DNA of 64,000 nt from Nocardioides astragali (GTDB lineage Bacteria > Actinomycetota > Actinomycetes > Propionibacteriales > Nocardioidaceae): positions 571,448 to 635,447 of the forward strand of contig NZ_JAFMZM010000003.1 in assembly GCF_024436375.1 (NCBI RefSeq), written 5' to 3'. This document shows positions 1 through 9,155 of the stretch, one piece after another. The position numbers were made by a program, and so were the translations under genes. Under the pieces are notes generated by a model. The model was not told the DNA's origin and searched no databases. It worked only from the letters and a program-made list of their open reading frames with translations. Position 1 is the stretch's first letter. Every line of letters starts with the position of its first letter.

Positions 1-360
1 GCTCTTGGGCCTCACGACGCAGAACTCGTTGCCTTCCGGGTCGGCGAGCACATCCCAGGACTCGCGACCGGTCTGCCCCACGTCGACCCGACGAGCACCG
101 AGCGCGATCAGCCTCGCGATCTCTGAGTCGCGATCGTCTGCCGTCGTCGTGAGGTCCATGTGCACCCGGTTCTTGACGGTCTTGCGAGTCGACCCGGCAG
201 GCATGAAGCAGAGGCCAACCGGGGCATCGACGTCCGCCCCGACGACCACTTCCTTGTCGCGGACGGACAGGATCCGCCATCTGAGAGCATCAGCCCAGAA
301 TCGAGCAAGCGAGGGCAGGTCGTGGGCATCGATCACGATGTGGTGCAGGCGAAGGGGCAT
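1..360 (-). CDS. VOC-family (glyoxalase-like) protein, 3' end missing
   Basis: Read on the minus strand from an ATG at 360, the frame is open to the window edge and gives 120 residues without a stop. It starts MPLRLHHIVIDAHDL and ends near DVLADPEGNEFCVV, the typical first strand and last strand of a vicinal-oxygen-chelate module. The His in the first strand and the Glu in the last are the usual metal ligands of the family. Substrate cannot be told; members include glyoxalases, antibiotic-resistance proteins and many uncharacterised single-module enzymes. The C-terminus lies outside the window. Confidence 0.8.
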   Translation of the reverse strand, partial: MPLRLHHIVIDAHDLPSLARFWADALRWRILSVRDKEVVVGADVDAPVGLCFMPAGSTRKTVKNRVHMDLTTTADDRDSEIARLIALGARRVDVGQTGRESWDVLADPEGNEFCVVRPKS

Positions 361-403
361 GGCGGTCAGTATCGCCAAGGCCGTCTGTGACTGACGTGAT
401 GAG

Positions 404-1666
404 TCAGCCGCGGGGCAGCAGGCGGGGATGCACCTTGAGCGGCTCGTCGAGCCGGATCTGGAGGAGCTCGTTGACATCCGGTACGTCGGCTCCGCGGCCA
501 CCCATGGCCGGGAAGTTGTTGTCGTTCATGACCGCGATGGTCTGCTGGTCGATGATCTCGACGTCCTCGATCGTGACGTAGGGGAAGGTGAAGGTCGAGC
601 CGTTGCCCCCGAGCCGACGCGGGTTGCGCACGTCCATGAGGTCCACCAGCAACGTCTTCTCGACGTAGCCGTCGTCGTCCTGGTCCGACAGGTCCGCCAG
701 GTAGATCCGCTTGAACGCTGCGGCCGAGCCCTGGAGGTTGTCGCGCTCGATCACCAGGGCCTGGTGGCCGTTGATCATGATGAAGTCGCCCAAGGCGTGC
801 GCGGCGGACTCCATCCGATACCGGAGGAAGCCTTCCTCGAACGCTCCGTTCGCCACGGTGTAGATCCGCAGGTCGGCGCCGAGGTCGGCGGCACGGTCCT
901 CGTCCACCACGCCTTCCAGCATCGGGTGCAGCACGCGACCGTTGGGCTCGATCGCCATGCCCTCGTAGCCCTTGCTGTTGGGCAGGTTGGGTGTCGCGCC
1001 ACCCGGGGCCGGGTTCGACGGCGAGGTCACCCCCGGTGTGGCGATCGGCGGCTCCAGCAGCTCACCGCGGTCGTTGGTGTGCAGGAGGTAGGGCCCGAAC
1101 TCCTCGCCGAACCAGAAGGTCCCGTCCTTGGCGATCTGCATCGACTCCGGGTCGAAGTCCCACCCGGTCAGGATCCGGTCAGGGGCGGGGCAGACGTAGC
1201 CCGAGGGGAGCGACCCGGACGAGCTGCACCCGCCGTCGCGCCAGATCGTCCAGGGGATGTGGCGGGCCGGGTCGCGCAGGTTGAATTCAAGACTCTTGTA
1301 CGCCGTCCTGCCGGTCCGGAGGTCCGGGCGGATCCTGTGCACCGCGAGCTCGAAGTCGGCGCTGTTGGCCTTGGTGCCGAACCCGTTGTCGCTCATCACC
1401 AGGTAGTCGCCGCCGCCGAGCGCATGGGTCGCCGAGAAGCCCTGCACCGGCTGGCCGGGGTAGGGAGCAGGCACCGTTGCACTGCCTGTGGTCCAGTAGC
1501 CGCTGCTTGCACTGCCCGGGACGTACGTCTCCGTCGGCAGCGCCGACCAGCCGACCAGCGTGGCGCGAGCAGGATCGGGTTCGGCGTACGGGTTCGCGTT
1601 GACGCCCGGGCCGATGACGAGCGGGGCGAGTGCGGCTGCTGCGGCGAGGGTCCTGAGGGCGGTCAT
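404..1666 (-). CDS. Secreted phytase-like esterase (esterase-like activity of phytase family)
   Basis: 420 aa from an ATG at 1666, preceded by a GAGGTG ribosome site; the longer frame upstream to 1804 lacks such support. Residues 1-25 form a signal peptide (alanine-rich core ending near GVNANPYA). The body carries blocks typical of the phytase-like beta-propeller: GFSATHALGGGDYLVMSDNG, ILTGWDFDPES, FWFGEEFGPYLL, and NKGYEGMAIEP-like SKGYEGMAIEP. Family members are exported and hydrolyse phosphate esters or are uncharacterised; the substrate here is unknown. It diverges from the arylamine N-acetyltransferase gene across about 120 bp. Confidence 0.8.
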   Translation of the reverse strand: MTALRTLAAAAALAPLVIGPGVNANPYAEPDPARATLVGWSALPTETYVPGSASSGYWTTGSATVPAPYPGQPVQGFSATHALGGGDYLVMSDNGFGTKANSADFELAVHRIRPDLRTGRTAYKSLEFNLRDPARHIPWTIWRDGGCSSSGSLPSGYVCPAPDRILTGWDFDPESMQIAKDGTFWFGEEFGPYLLHTNDRGELLEPPIATPGVTSPSNPAPGGATPNLPNSKGYEGMAIEPNGRVLHPMLEGVVDEDRAADLGADLRIYTVANGAFEEGFLRYRMESAAHALGDFIMINGHQALVIERDNLQGSAAAFKRIYLADLSDQDDDGYVEKTLLVDLMDVRNPRRLGGNGSTFTFPYVTIEDVEIIDQQTIAVMNDNNFPAMGGRGADVPDVNELLQIRLDEPLKVHPRLLPRG

Positions 1667-1788
1667 GGCCGACACCTCATCCGAGGTCGGTGACGGCGCG
1701 ATGAACGGGGCGCGTCGGTCGGAGGAAGGGCCATCGGGTTTCCAGCTCTCGCGCCGGGCGTTCACCGCGGATGCGGTTGACTGGGGCC

Positions 1789-2622
1789 ATGTCGTCCGAC
1801 CCATGGCAGATCGACCGGCTCGACCTCGACGGCTACCTGGCGCGGCTCGGCATCGCCGCGCGGGAGCCGGGTCCGGAGGCGCTGGCCGAGCTGCACGAGG
1901 CGCACGTGCGCACCTACACCTTCGACAACATCGACGTCCTGCTCGGCCGTCATCCGGGCGTCTCCCTCGACGAGCTCCAGCAGAAGTTCGTCGTCCGCGG
2001 CCGCGGCGGCTACTGCTTCGAGCACTCCACGATCCTCGCCGCCGCCCTGGAACGGCTGGGCTACGAGGTGCGGCGTCACCTGGGCCGGGTCGGTGACCCC
2101 GACGCGGGCGCCCAGCAGGGGCGGACCCACATGGTCGTCGAAGTGGTCCTCGACGGTCAGCGGCTGCTGTGCGACCCCGGCTTCGGGATGAGTCTGCTGC
2201 GTCCCATCCCGATGGTCGACGGCGCGGAGGACGACTACCTCCCGGGCTGGCGCCACCGGCTGCGCCGCACGGATGCGGGCGACTGGGCGCTGCTCCGGCT
2301 CCGCGACCAGGGCTGGGAGGTCGCCCACACGACCGACGAGCTGGAGGTGAAGCCGGTCGACGTCGTCATCGGGCACCACTACACGAGCACCTTCCCTGGT
2401 TCGCACTTCAGCACCGGCCTGATCCTCACCAAGCACCTCCCCGGTCGCCACGTCACCGTGACCCACGAGTCGCTGACCATCCGCACGCCCGGCCAGCCCA
2501 CCGAGCACCGGCCGCTCCACGATGGTGAGCTCGAGGAGTGGCTGGTGACTCTCGAGGTCCCGCTCACCCCCGAGGAGAAGGCCGGGCTGCTCGCACGGCT
2601 GGGGACGTTGGCTGCGTCGTAG
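1789..2622 (+). CDS. nat: Arylamine N-acetyltransferase
   Basis: 277 aa, ATG at 1789. The Cys-His-Asp triad of the family is present as C76 (in RGGYCFEHS), H114 (GRTHMVVEV) and D129 (LLCDPGFG). The enzyme transfers acetyl from acetyl-CoA to arylamines and hydrazines in the cytoplasm. Length and motif order match bacterial NATs; the N-terminal DPWQIDRLDLDGYLARLG block is typical of actinobacterial members. An in-frame ATG at 1771 is possible but adds residues not expected in the family. It stands alone and converges on the SMP-30-like gene. Confidence 0.92.
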   Translation: MSSDPWQIDRLDLDGYLARLGIAAREPGPEALAELHEAHVRTYTFDNIDVLLGRHPGVSLDELQQKFVVRGRGGYCFEHSTILAAALERLGYEVRRHLGRVGDPDAGAQQGRTHMVVEVVLDGQRLLCDPGFGMSLLRPIPMVDGAEDDYLPGWRHRLRRTDAGDWALLRLRDQGWEVAHTTDELEVKPVDVVIGHHYTSTFPGSHFSTGLILTKHLPGRHVTVTHESLTIRTPGQPTEHRPLHDGELEEWLVTLEVPLTPEEKAGLLARLGTLAAS

Positions 2623-2658
2623 CAACAGTCTCTGCCAAGACGGGTCCCGAGGCGTGTG

Positions 2659-3600
2659 TCAGGGGCGGATCTGCACCACGTCGAAGTCGGTGCCCGGAGG
2701 CGCCCCCGGCCCGAAGGGCGGCGGGAAGCCTAGATCGAACCGCCCGTTGACCAGCACCAGCGTGCTCCCGTGTCGCGCGATCGTGGTGGGCACCCGGAAC
2801 AGGTCCGAGGTGATCACCTCGACGACCCGCCCGCTGGTGAGGTCCGGCGACAGCTCCACCCGCGCGACCGAGTTCTCGAAGTTCTGCACCACCCAGGCCG
2901 TGCGGCCCTCGAGCTGCAGGCCGTCGAGCGTGCCCGCGACCAGGGCCGGGCCGGTCAAGGGGATCTGCCTGCTCACTCCGGTCGCCGGGTCGATCAAGGC
3001 GAGGATGCCGAGGCCAGTGTGATTGACCAGCAGCCAGCCGCGGTGCGTCGAGTCGATGCCGTTGAGCCCGAAGCCACCGGTCGCAGCGGCGGGTCCGGTC
3101 ACCGTGATCGGTTGCGTGGCGCCGAACGTGCCGTTCGCCGCGATGGGCACCTTGTAGATCCTTGGCGCGAACGTGTCGGTGAAGTAGAGCGCGTCACTGG
3201 TGATCGCGACGTCGTTGGAGAAGGTGGTGCCGGGCGGACCGAGCACCAGGTCGGCGACGGTCGTCCCGTTGTCGGTGTCGTACACCCACGCGTGGCCGGT
3301 CGGGCCGCCGGCCACGACGAGCCAGTCCCGTGCCTTGTCGACCCGCATGCCCACGGTCACCCGGCCGTCCTCGGCGTCGTGATCGACCCACCGTGCGCCG
3401 TCGCCGCTGCGCAGGTCCCCGCGATAGATGTCGCCGTCGCGCAACGAGCCGACGTAGAAGGTGTTGCCCTCGCCGACCGCGACCCCTTCCGGCTGGAAGT
3501 CGTCGGGGATCGGGATTGACGAAGGTCGGGGAGCGGCGATCGCGGGGGCCACGAGCACCGACACCAGGACCGCTGAGATGAGTGGGGTGATCAGGCGCAT
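2659..3600 (-). CDS. Secreted SMP-30/gluconolactonase-like beta-propeller protein
   Basis: 313 aa from ATG 3600, with GGAGGATG just upstream of the start. Residues 1-23 are a clean signal peptide (hydrophobic core LISAVLVSVLVAPAIA, cut near AIA-AP). The rest contains repeated strand motifs (PEGVAVGEGNTFYVGSL, FSNDVAITSDALYFTDT, GLNGIDSTHRGWLLVNH) like the six-bladed SMP-30/gluconolactonase/strictosidine-synthase fold. The set FSNDVAI...YFTDT resembles the metal-binding loop. The product is expected outside the membrane; the substrate is unknown. Convergent with nat. Confidence 0.75.
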   Translation of the reverse strand: MRLITPLISAVLVSVLVAPAIAAPRPSSIPIPDDFQPEGVAVGEGNTFYVGSLRDGDIYRGDLRSGDGARWVDHDAEDGRVTVGMRVDKARDWLVVAGGPTGHAWVYDTDNGTTVADLVLGPPGTTFSNDVAITSDALYFTDTFAPRIYKVPIAANGTFGATQPITVTGPAAATGGFGLNGIDSTHRGWLLVNHTGLGILALIDPATGVSRQIPLTGPALVAGTLDGLQLEGRTAWVVQNFENSVARVELSPDLTSGRVVEVITSDLFRVPTTIARHGSTLVLVNGRFDLGFPPPFGPGAPPGTDFDVVQIRP

Positions 3601-3689
3601 GGCATCCTCCGGTCGGGATTCCCCCACCTGTCACGGTGCGCCCGCGACCGCCGCAAAGTCAATGCCACATTTTGGTGTGCGCTACGCAC

Positions 3690-3983
3690 TCAGGAGAAGA
3701 AGACGTGGCCGATGGCGAGAAGCACGGCTCCGAAGGAACCCACCGCCAGGAAGAACCAGCCCTGCGCTGTCCTCAGGTAGTACGCGTACCGATCCGGGGC
3801 CACCGCGTGCTCCAGCCTGTCGAGCAGCGTGAAGAACCTGAAGAAGTAGTGCAGCTCTTCGCCAGACGTGCGCGGGAGGAACTCGACATCCTTGTCGGCC
3901 TCAGCCATCGAGTCCCACATCCTCAACACGGTGCCGATGAACACGCACGAGGTGGAACCGAGAAGGATCACGTCGCCTATCAC
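3690..3983 (-). CDS. Small two-helix membrane protein, unknown function
   Basis: About 97 aa if it starts at the GTG at 3983; the frame stays open further upstream but the extra sequence reads as low-complexity Ala/Arg typical of non-coding frames here. One membrane helix lies at the N-terminus (ILLGSTSCVFIGTVL) and one at the C-terminus (GWFFLAVGSFGAVLLAIGHV). Between them is a charged segment with FLPRTSGEELHYFFRFFTLLDRLEHA. I recognise no family. The start is uncertain because no clear ribosome site is visible. Confidence 0.5.
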   Translation of the reverse strand: MIGDVILLGSTSCVFIGTVLRMWDSMAEADKDVEFLPRTSGEELHYFFRFFTLLDRLEHAVAPDRYAYYLRTAQGWFFLAVGSFGAVLLAIGHVFFS

Positions 3984-4134
3984 GGTGATGCGTAGCGTCG
4001 GCCCGGCATGAGGAAGTCTCCAGCGTCGCGGTGGTAGCTCTGAAGATACGCAGCGTGGGTGGGGTGTCAACGCCCCCGGACTGCTCGCGCCGGAGACGTC
4101 GACGACGGCCTGGTCCGGTGGCAGGGTGGGTGAC

Positions 4135-4617
4135 GTGAAGCGTCCACCCCCTCCGCTCCTGGCGCTGGCCGCGGGCTTCGCCCAGCGACCGTTGGCCACG
4201 AGCGCGCAGCCGCCGCCCTCGGCCGCCCGCGCCGTGGTTGCCACGGCGATCGCAGGTGCCTCGATCGGCATGGCGGCTGCGTCGGCGCGACAGTTCCGTC
4301 GCCTGGGCACCACGGTCGAGCCGTTCGATCCCTCTCGAGCGACCGCACTGGTGACGACAGGCGTCAACGCGGTCAGCCGGAACCCGATGTACGTCGGCAT
4401 GGCCGGCCTGCTCGTCGCGAACGCGATGCGCCTCGGGTCCTGGGCGGCCCTGCTCCCGGTCGCGGCCTTCACGGTCGTCATCGACCGCGTGCAGATCGCC
4501 GCCGAGGAGCCTGCGCTGCTCGCCAACTTCGGCGCCGAGTACGACGCCTACCGAGCGTCGGTGCCACGGTGGCTGGATCCTCGATCGGTCGCGAGCGCAC
4601 GACAGGCACTTCGCTAG
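4135..4617 (+). CDS. Isoprenylcysteine methyltransferase-like membrane protein
   Basis: About 160 aa. Two hydrophobic segments (AARAVVATAIAGASIGMAAA and the stretch MAGLLVANAMRLGSWAALL) are followed by the C-terminal signature EEPALLANFGAEYDAYRASV. With VSRNPMYVGM this is the pattern of the ICMT/PEMT-like membrane methyltransferase family, which uses S-adenosylmethionine at the membrane face. The start may be GTG 4135 (AGGGTGG upstream) or GTG 4126. The substrate cannot be inferred from context. Confidence 0.75.
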   Translation: MKRPPPPLLALAAGFAQRPLATSAQPPPSAARAVVATAIAGASIGMAAASARQFRRLGTTVEPFDPSRATALVTTGVNAVSRNPMYVGMAGLLVANAMRLGSWAALLPVAAFTVVIDRVQIAAEEPALLANFGAEYDAYRASVPRWLDPRSVASARQALR

Positions 4618-4672
4618 CGAGTGTGCTGACATCGGCACGGCTGCCCTGCCCGTGAACTGGTGTACTTGGGTG

Positions 4673-5797
4673 ATGGACGCCGCCGAGCTGGAGTGGATCG
4701 AGTGGACCACGCCGATCACGAGCTCGTTGGGTGCAGCCGTGGCGACGTCCGACCTCAGCGGCCGTACGGTGGCCTGCCGCCAGCACATCCTGGCCGACAC
4801 GATTCCCATCATGACTCCATTCGTCGAGGCTGGCGCGCGGGTGCGGCTGGCGCCGTGCAACCCCGACAGCACCGACGATCGCACCGCGGCCCACTTGGCC
4901 TCCATCGGGGTGGAGGTGCGGGCGCGTGCCGGGATGAGCGCCGGTGAGCTCGACGAGTCGCTGGCCTGGCTCGTCAGCGAACCGGCCGATGCGCTGTGCG
5001 ACATGGGCGGAGACCTGATCGTCGCAACGGCTGCTGCCGGCCATCGGCCGGCGGGAGCTCTCGAGGCGACGACCACCGGACTGCATCGACTCGACGGACT
5101 GCAGATCCCGTTCCCGGTGCTCGACTGGAACGGGATCGCGCTCAAGGACCTGATCCACAACCGTCACCACGTCGGTGTCGAGACGTGGCCCGCCTTCACG
5201 GCGATCACGGGGCTTGCTCTGTACGGGCGCGAGGTGGTCGTGGTCGGGTTCGGGCCGGTGGGTCAGGGGGTCGCTGCCCGCGCCCGGGACCTCGGCGCGC
5301 TCGTGACGGTCGTCGATCTCGATCCAGTGCGGCTCGTCCAGGCCCAGCACGACGGGTGTCGTGTCGCCGAGATGCCCGACGCTCTCCGCTCCGCGAGCGT
5401 GATCGTCACCGCCACCGGGTTCGACGGCGTGCTGGGCGAGCCCCAGCTGTCGCAGGTCGCCGACGGCGCGATCCTCGTCAATGTCGGCCACAGCGACCGC
5501 GAGATCGATGTCGACTGGCTGGACCGTCATCCGAGCACCCCGATCCGACGACATCTCCAGCGCTATGAGATCGACGGTCGAGCGCTGTACCTGCTCAATC
5601 GGGGCAGCCTGGTCAACCTCGCAGCCGGGCTCGGGATCGGGGCTCCCCAGTTGTTCGATCCGTTCGCGGCGATCATGCTGCTCGGGCTCGATGCCATCCT
5701 GAACGGGCAGACGGCAGACCTGCCGAACGGCGTGCAGCGCTACCCGCGTCCGCTGGAGGAACGCGTGGCGCGGGCGTGGGCCACCGGATCGGCCTGA
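4673..5797 (+). CDS. S-adenosylhomocysteine hydrolase-like protein
   Basis: 374 aa from ATG 4673 (a GTG at 4652 is an alternative). The C-terminal half has a Rossmann NAD site, VVVVGFGPVGQGVAARARDL followed by VTVVDLDPVR, and the block DGAILVNVGHSDREID matching the AdoHcy hydrolase NAD domain. It is shorter than true AdoHcy hydrolases (about 430-490 aa), lacks the usual C-terminal lysine/tyrosine tail, and has GFGPVGQG where they have GYGDVGKG. I therefore call it a paralogue rather than AhcY. Upstream residues such as LCDMGGDLI and DWNGIALKDLIHNRHHVG parallel the substrate-binding domain. A YciI-like gene follows after 21 bp. Confidence 0.75.
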   Translation: MDAAELEWIEWTTPITSSLGAAVATSDLSGRTVACRQHILADTIPIMTPFVEAGARVRLAPCNPDSTDDRTAAHLASIGVEVRARAGMSAGELDESLAWLVSEPADALCDMGGDLIVATAAAGHRPAGALEATTTGLHRLDGLQIPFPVLDWNGIALKDLIHNRHHVGVETWPAFTAITGLALYGREVVVVGFGPVGQGVAARARDLGALVTVVDLDPVRLVQAQHDGCRVAEMPDALRSASVIVTATGFDGVLGEPQLSQVADGAILVNVGHSDREIDVDWLDRHPSTPIRRHLQRYEIDGRALYLLNRGSLVNLAAGLGIGAPQLFDPFAAIMLLGLDAILNGQTADLPNGVQRYPRPLEERVARAWATGSA

Positions 5798-5818
5798 TGG
5801 TCGGGGAGGAGCGAACGG

Positions 5819-6199
5819 ATGCCAAGCGACAGCAACATCCCCGAGTCGTTCGACGTCTACACGGTGGTCGTCTTGCGACGGCCGGCCGATGCACCGGAGA
5901 TGTCGGACGAGGAGCTCGACGACCTGCAGGCCAGCCATCTGGCTTATCGCGCCGACCTGGTGAGGCGAGGACTGGTTGTCGCGAACGGGCCGTTCGACGA
6001 GCAGAGCGACCCGTCCTACCGGGGGATGTCGATCTTCACCTGCGGCATGGCCGAGGCCGCACGGCTGTCGGACGGCGACCCTTCTGTCGTAGCGGGGAGG
6101 CTCACCTACGACGTGATGGAGTGGTGGGTGGGCGCAGGTTCGCTCGCCTTCCCGCTCACTGACGTACGCGTCGGAGAACGCCGCTCGATGCCTGACTGA
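5819..6199 (+). CDS. YciI-family protein
   Basis: 126 aa, ATG at 5819, preceded by GGGGAGGAG. The alpha/beta ferredoxin-like YciI pattern is clear: an N-terminal strand YTVVVLRRPADAPE, a helix ending in SHLAYRADLVRRGLVVANGPF, and a later DPSVVAGRLTYDVMEWWVG segment. YciI proteins carry a conserved His/Asp pair; H36-type and D-F residues are present here. The biochemical role is mostly unknown. The spacing suggests co-transcription with the upstream AdoHcy hydrolase-like gene. Confidence 0.8.
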   Translation: MPSDSNIPESFDVYTVVVLRRPADAPEMSDEELDDLQASHLAYRADLVRRGLVVANGPFDEQSDPSYRGMSIFTCGMAEAARLSDGDPSVVAGRLTYDVMEWWVGAGSLAFPLTDVRVGERRSMPD

Positions 6200-6292
6200 C
6201 GCCCCGCATCGCGGCACGTCCCGGACAGCTGCTTGGCGACCGACGCGAGTCCTCGGGAGCTTGCCCTGACGCATTCTTCTACGGTGGCATCC

Positions 6293-6814
6293 GTGCGCAC
6301 GGTGTTGATCGGGGACAGCCACTTGGCGAGGTTGCGTCGGGAGCTCCAGACGCTTCCTGGCGAGGTTCGCAATGTGGCCGAGGGTGGCGCATCCGCGCGC
6401 GATCTGCTGCGGCAGGCAGATGCGGTCGGTCTGCATGGCTCAGACTCCGTGGTGATGTCGGTGGGCACGAATGACGCTGCTCCGTGGAAGCGAGTTCCGG
6501 TGTCCGAGTTCGTGCAGACCCTCTCGATGTTCGTGGCATCGCATTCGCCGCGCGGCTGGGTGTTTGTCGCTCCGCCGGGAGTGGTTGAGGGACGTTCGAC
6601 AAGGGCACGAGACCGCACCAACGCGGTGATCGATGAGTATCGGCTGGCCGTGATCGAGGTTTGTGAAGCTGTCGGCGGCCACCTCGTGCGTACGGACCTC
6701 TTGCTCGAATCGTTGGGCGCGCAGGCCTTCGCGGAGGACGGGGTCCACCTCAACGGGACCGGCTACCGCGTCCTGGTTCCCGCCATCAAGTCAGTCTGCG
6801 GAGCACTTCAGTAG
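6293..6814 (+). CDS. SGNH/GDSL hydrolase
   Basis: 173 aa from a GTG at 6293, chosen because the family usually opens as MRTVLIGDSH; in-frame GTG 6284 and TTG 6233 are less likely. The catalytic set is complete: Ser9 in IGDSHLA (block I), Gly32 in EGGAS (block II), Asn60 in SVGTNDA (block III), and Asp149/His152 in EDGVHLNGTGY (block V). No signal peptide, so it is expected to be a cytoplasmic esterase or acyl hydrolase. The substrate is unknown. Confidence 0.8.
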   Translation: MRTVLIGDSHLARLRRELQTLPGEVRNVAEGGASARDLLRQADAVGLHGSDSVVMSVGTNDAAPWKRVPVSEFVQTLSMFVASHSPRGWVFVAPPGVVEGRSTRARDRTNAVIDEYRLAVIEVCEAVGGHLVRTDLLLESLGAQAFAEDGVHLNGTGYRVLVPAIKSVCGALQ

Positions 6815-7000
6815 TCGAGCACCGCAGCGGGTGTGCTCACCAGCTGAGGTCCATAGGCGATACGTTGACCCTTGACGACGATCAGGACTGGGACTGGCGG
6901 CGCGACCGGATCGTGGGTTGGGAGCAGGGCCGCTCATCAGGCACTCCCGGAGTCCTGCTGGCCGGTACCGCGGGACACGCGCGGTGGGTAATCTCGAGCT

Positions 7001-7618
7001 GTGACGGCGGGCGGGCCATCGGACATGTTCGAGGCGATCTATGCGGGCGCGGAGGGTGGTGCCGCCACACCGCCCTGGGACTACGGCGGCCCTCGACCAC
7101 AGCTCGTGGAATGGGCTGAGACGCGTGAGCTCGCGGGAGACGGCCGCGAGGCCCTGGTGGTCGGTTGTGGCTACGGAGCCGACGCCGAGTTCCTTGCGCT
7201 CCGGGGATTCCGGACCACGGCGTTCGACTTCGCGCCGACGGCGATCGCAGGGGCGCGGCGGAAGCATCCGGCCACCGGGGTGACCTACCTCGTCGCCGAT
7301 GTCTTGGACCTTCCTCGCGAGTGGGAGGGCAGGTTCGATCTGGTGGTCGAGAGTCTCACCGTGCAGTCGATGCCGCCTGCGCAGCACTCCGTCGCCGCGC
7401 GGAGCATCGCCGCGCTGGTGGCTCCGGAAGGCACGCTGTTGGTCCTGGCGACCGCTCGGGAGGAGGGCTCCGAGGTGACCGGACCGCCATGGCCGCTGAC
7501 GCGAGCGGAGGTCGAGATGTTTGCGAACAGCGACCTCGTCCTGCGCCAGCTCGAGCGGATCGATGGCGGCGCTTGGTGGCGGGCGGAGCTGTCACGGGAA
7601 GGTGCAGGTCCGAACTAG
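7001..7618 (+). CDS. Class I SAM-dependent methyltransferase (TPMT-like)
   Basis: 205 aa, GTG start at 7001. Motif I is ALVVGCGYGADAEFLA, followed by the acidic strand TAFDFAPTAIAGARRK and a motif near VADVLDLPREWEGRFDLV. The N-terminal PWDYGGPRPQLVEWA block resembles the thiopurine methyltransferase/tellurite-resistance group, in which aromatic residues and Pro-Pro-Trp precede the core. It methylates an unknown small molecule in the cytoplasm. The 186 bp upstream (6815-7000) contains no convincing gene. Confidence 0.8.
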   Translation: MTAGGPSDMFEAIYAGAEGGAATPPWDYGGPRPQLVEWAETRELAGDGREALVVGCGYGADAEFLALRGFRTTAFDFAPTAIAGARRKHPATGVTYLVADVLDLPREWEGRFDLVVESLTVQSMPPAQHSVAARSIAALVAPEGTLLVLATAREEGSEVTGPPWPLTRAEVEMFANSDLVLRQLERIDGGAWWRAELSREGAGPN

Positions 7619-7651
7619 CTCCCGGCGCCAGAGAGCTTTGGAGCCCGCCCC

Positions 7652-9055
7652 TCACGGCGCTCGTACGACGAACGGCGGGCGTACGACCTCGTTGTCCTTC
7701 GTGAGCGCGGTCATCGGATGCAGCGATCCGTCAGGCAACAGGCCCGAGATCGGCGTCAGGCGTGCTTCGTCCCCGTCGATCTCGACGACCAGCAGGTGCG
7801 CCTGGGCCGCCCACGCGGTGGTGTGGGCGTCGTCGAAGCCTTCGGGGACCTCCTCCCGCAGCTTGCCGCCCGCCCCGGAGACGACGTACGTGCGGCCGTC
7901 CACCTCGGAGACCTGGAAGTTGTGCTCGTGGCCGGCGAGCACGAGCCGGACTCCGCCGCGCTCGAACAGTGGCAGCAAGGCATCGATCATCTCCTGGTCG
8001 TTCCCGTGCTCGGGACCGGCGCAGAACAGCGGGTGGTGCGAGAACGGAATCCGCCAGCCGGGGTCGGCGACGGCCAGCGCGTCCTCCAGCCACTGCTCGT
8101 GGTCGGGCACCTGGAAGAAGCGGTGGTACTCCGGGTCCTCGCTGTCCTGGGACGTGTCCATGCAGATCAGCTCGAGGTCCTTGCCATAGCCGAAGCGGTA
8201 GAACAGCCCCGGCCCCACCGACGCGCGGTCCTGCTGCTTGCCGAAGCGCTCGTGGACGTGGAAGTTGTCCTCCATCTGCGCACGGTCGTCGCTGCCCTCG
8301 GTGTCCGTGGTGTCGTGATTGCCGATGGCCGGGAACACCGGGACCCGGGAGATGACGTAGCGGTAGGGCTGGAAGAAGCTGGAGTACCAGTCGTCGTCCT
8401 CCCCGCCGCTCTCGTCGTCCACCTGACCCTGCTCGCCCTGATAGATGTTGTCGCCCAGCGACAGCACGAAGCGGACGTCGTGGTGCCGCACCAGCTCCTC
8501 CAGCACCTCGGCGATCCGGCGCTGCCGGCGGCTGCACTCGCTGTCCGACTTGATCCCCACGCCGTAGTCGCCCATGGCGACGAAGCGCATGAGCGGGGTC
8601 GCGGTGCCCGGGGCGGGGAAGGTGCGGAACTGCAGGTCGTACGCCTTGCCCGGGCCGAGGTCGTAGCCGCCCGACGCGTTGGGCACCCAGTCCCAACGAG
8701 AGCCCGGCGCCCATTCGCGACCGCCGACGTGGATCCGGTAGCGGTACGTCGTGTCGGGATCGAGGCCATCCACCCACACCCACGTCCGGTCGGCCGTCCG
8801 AGCCTCGGCGACGACCATGCCACCGGCGTCGAGCACCTCGACAGTGGCATCGCCGAACGGCTCGGCGTCGTGCCCGATGGACGTCTGTCGACCGACGACG
8901 CCGCGCAGCTCGGAGTCGTCCAGGATGTTCCACCGCGCGGCCGACTGGTCACGGCGGAACCAGAAGGCTCCCCACGCGATCAGGACGCGGTCGTGGGAGA
9001 GGTCGACGAGGTGGACGAACTCCTCGCGGCGGATGTCGCCGTTATCCGCTTCCAT
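7652..9055 (-). CDS. Metallophosphoesterase with N-terminal FN3-like domain (PhoD/purple-acid-phosphatase type)
   Basis: 467 aa from ATG 9055. Residues 1-150 look like the fibronectin-like domain of alkaline phosphatase D and purple acid phosphatases (WVWVDGLDPDTTYRYRIHVG). The catalytic half has all calcineurin-type metal motifs: AMGDYGVG, LSLGDNIYQGE, PAIGNHDTT, PFSHHPLFC and LAGHEHNFQ. It should hydrolyse phosphomono- or diesters using two metal ions. No signal peptide is visible, so export is uncertain. Divergent from the receiver-domain gene across 279 bp. Confidence 0.88.
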   Translation of the reverse strand: MEADNGDIRREEFVHLVDLSHDRVLIAWGAFWFRRDQSAARWNILDDSELRGVVGRQTSIGHDAEPFGDATVEVLDAGGMVVAEARTADRTWVWVDGLDPDTTYRYRIHVGGREWAPGSRWDWVPNASGGYDLGPGKAYDLQFRTFPAPGTATPLMRFVAMGDYGVGIKSDSECSRRQRRIAEVLEELVRHHDVRFVLSLGDNIYQGEQGQVDDESGGEDDDWYSSFFQPYRYVISRVPVFPAIGNHDTTDTEGSDDRAQMEDNFHVHERFGKQQDRASVGPGLFYRFGYGKDLELICMDTSQDSEDPEYHRFFQVPDHEQWLEDALAVADPGWRIPFSHHPLFCAGPEHGNDQEMIDALLPLFERGGVRLVLAGHEHNFQVSEVDGRTYVVSGAGGKLREEVPEGFDDAHTTAWAAQAHLLVVEIDGDEARLTPISGLLPDGSLHPMTALTKDNEVVRPPFVVRAP

Positions 9056-9155
9056 CAAGCCAGCCTAAGTCGCTGCCGGTGCGCCCTGCCCGCCATCACT
9101 TCCCTCGTTCGTCTGACAACCGTTCGGACCCTCCTTAGGCTCAGGAGCGAGCATG

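Noticed and set aside
4478..6436. Open frame of 652 codons on the minus strand
   Set aside because: It covers the AdoHcy hydrolase-like and YciI genes in antisense; no homology features and no ribosome site.
6865..7119. 84-codon frame starting LDDDQDWDWRRD in the gap before the methyltransferase
   Set aside because: It runs into the methyltransferase gene in another frame, has no ribosome site and no conserved motif.
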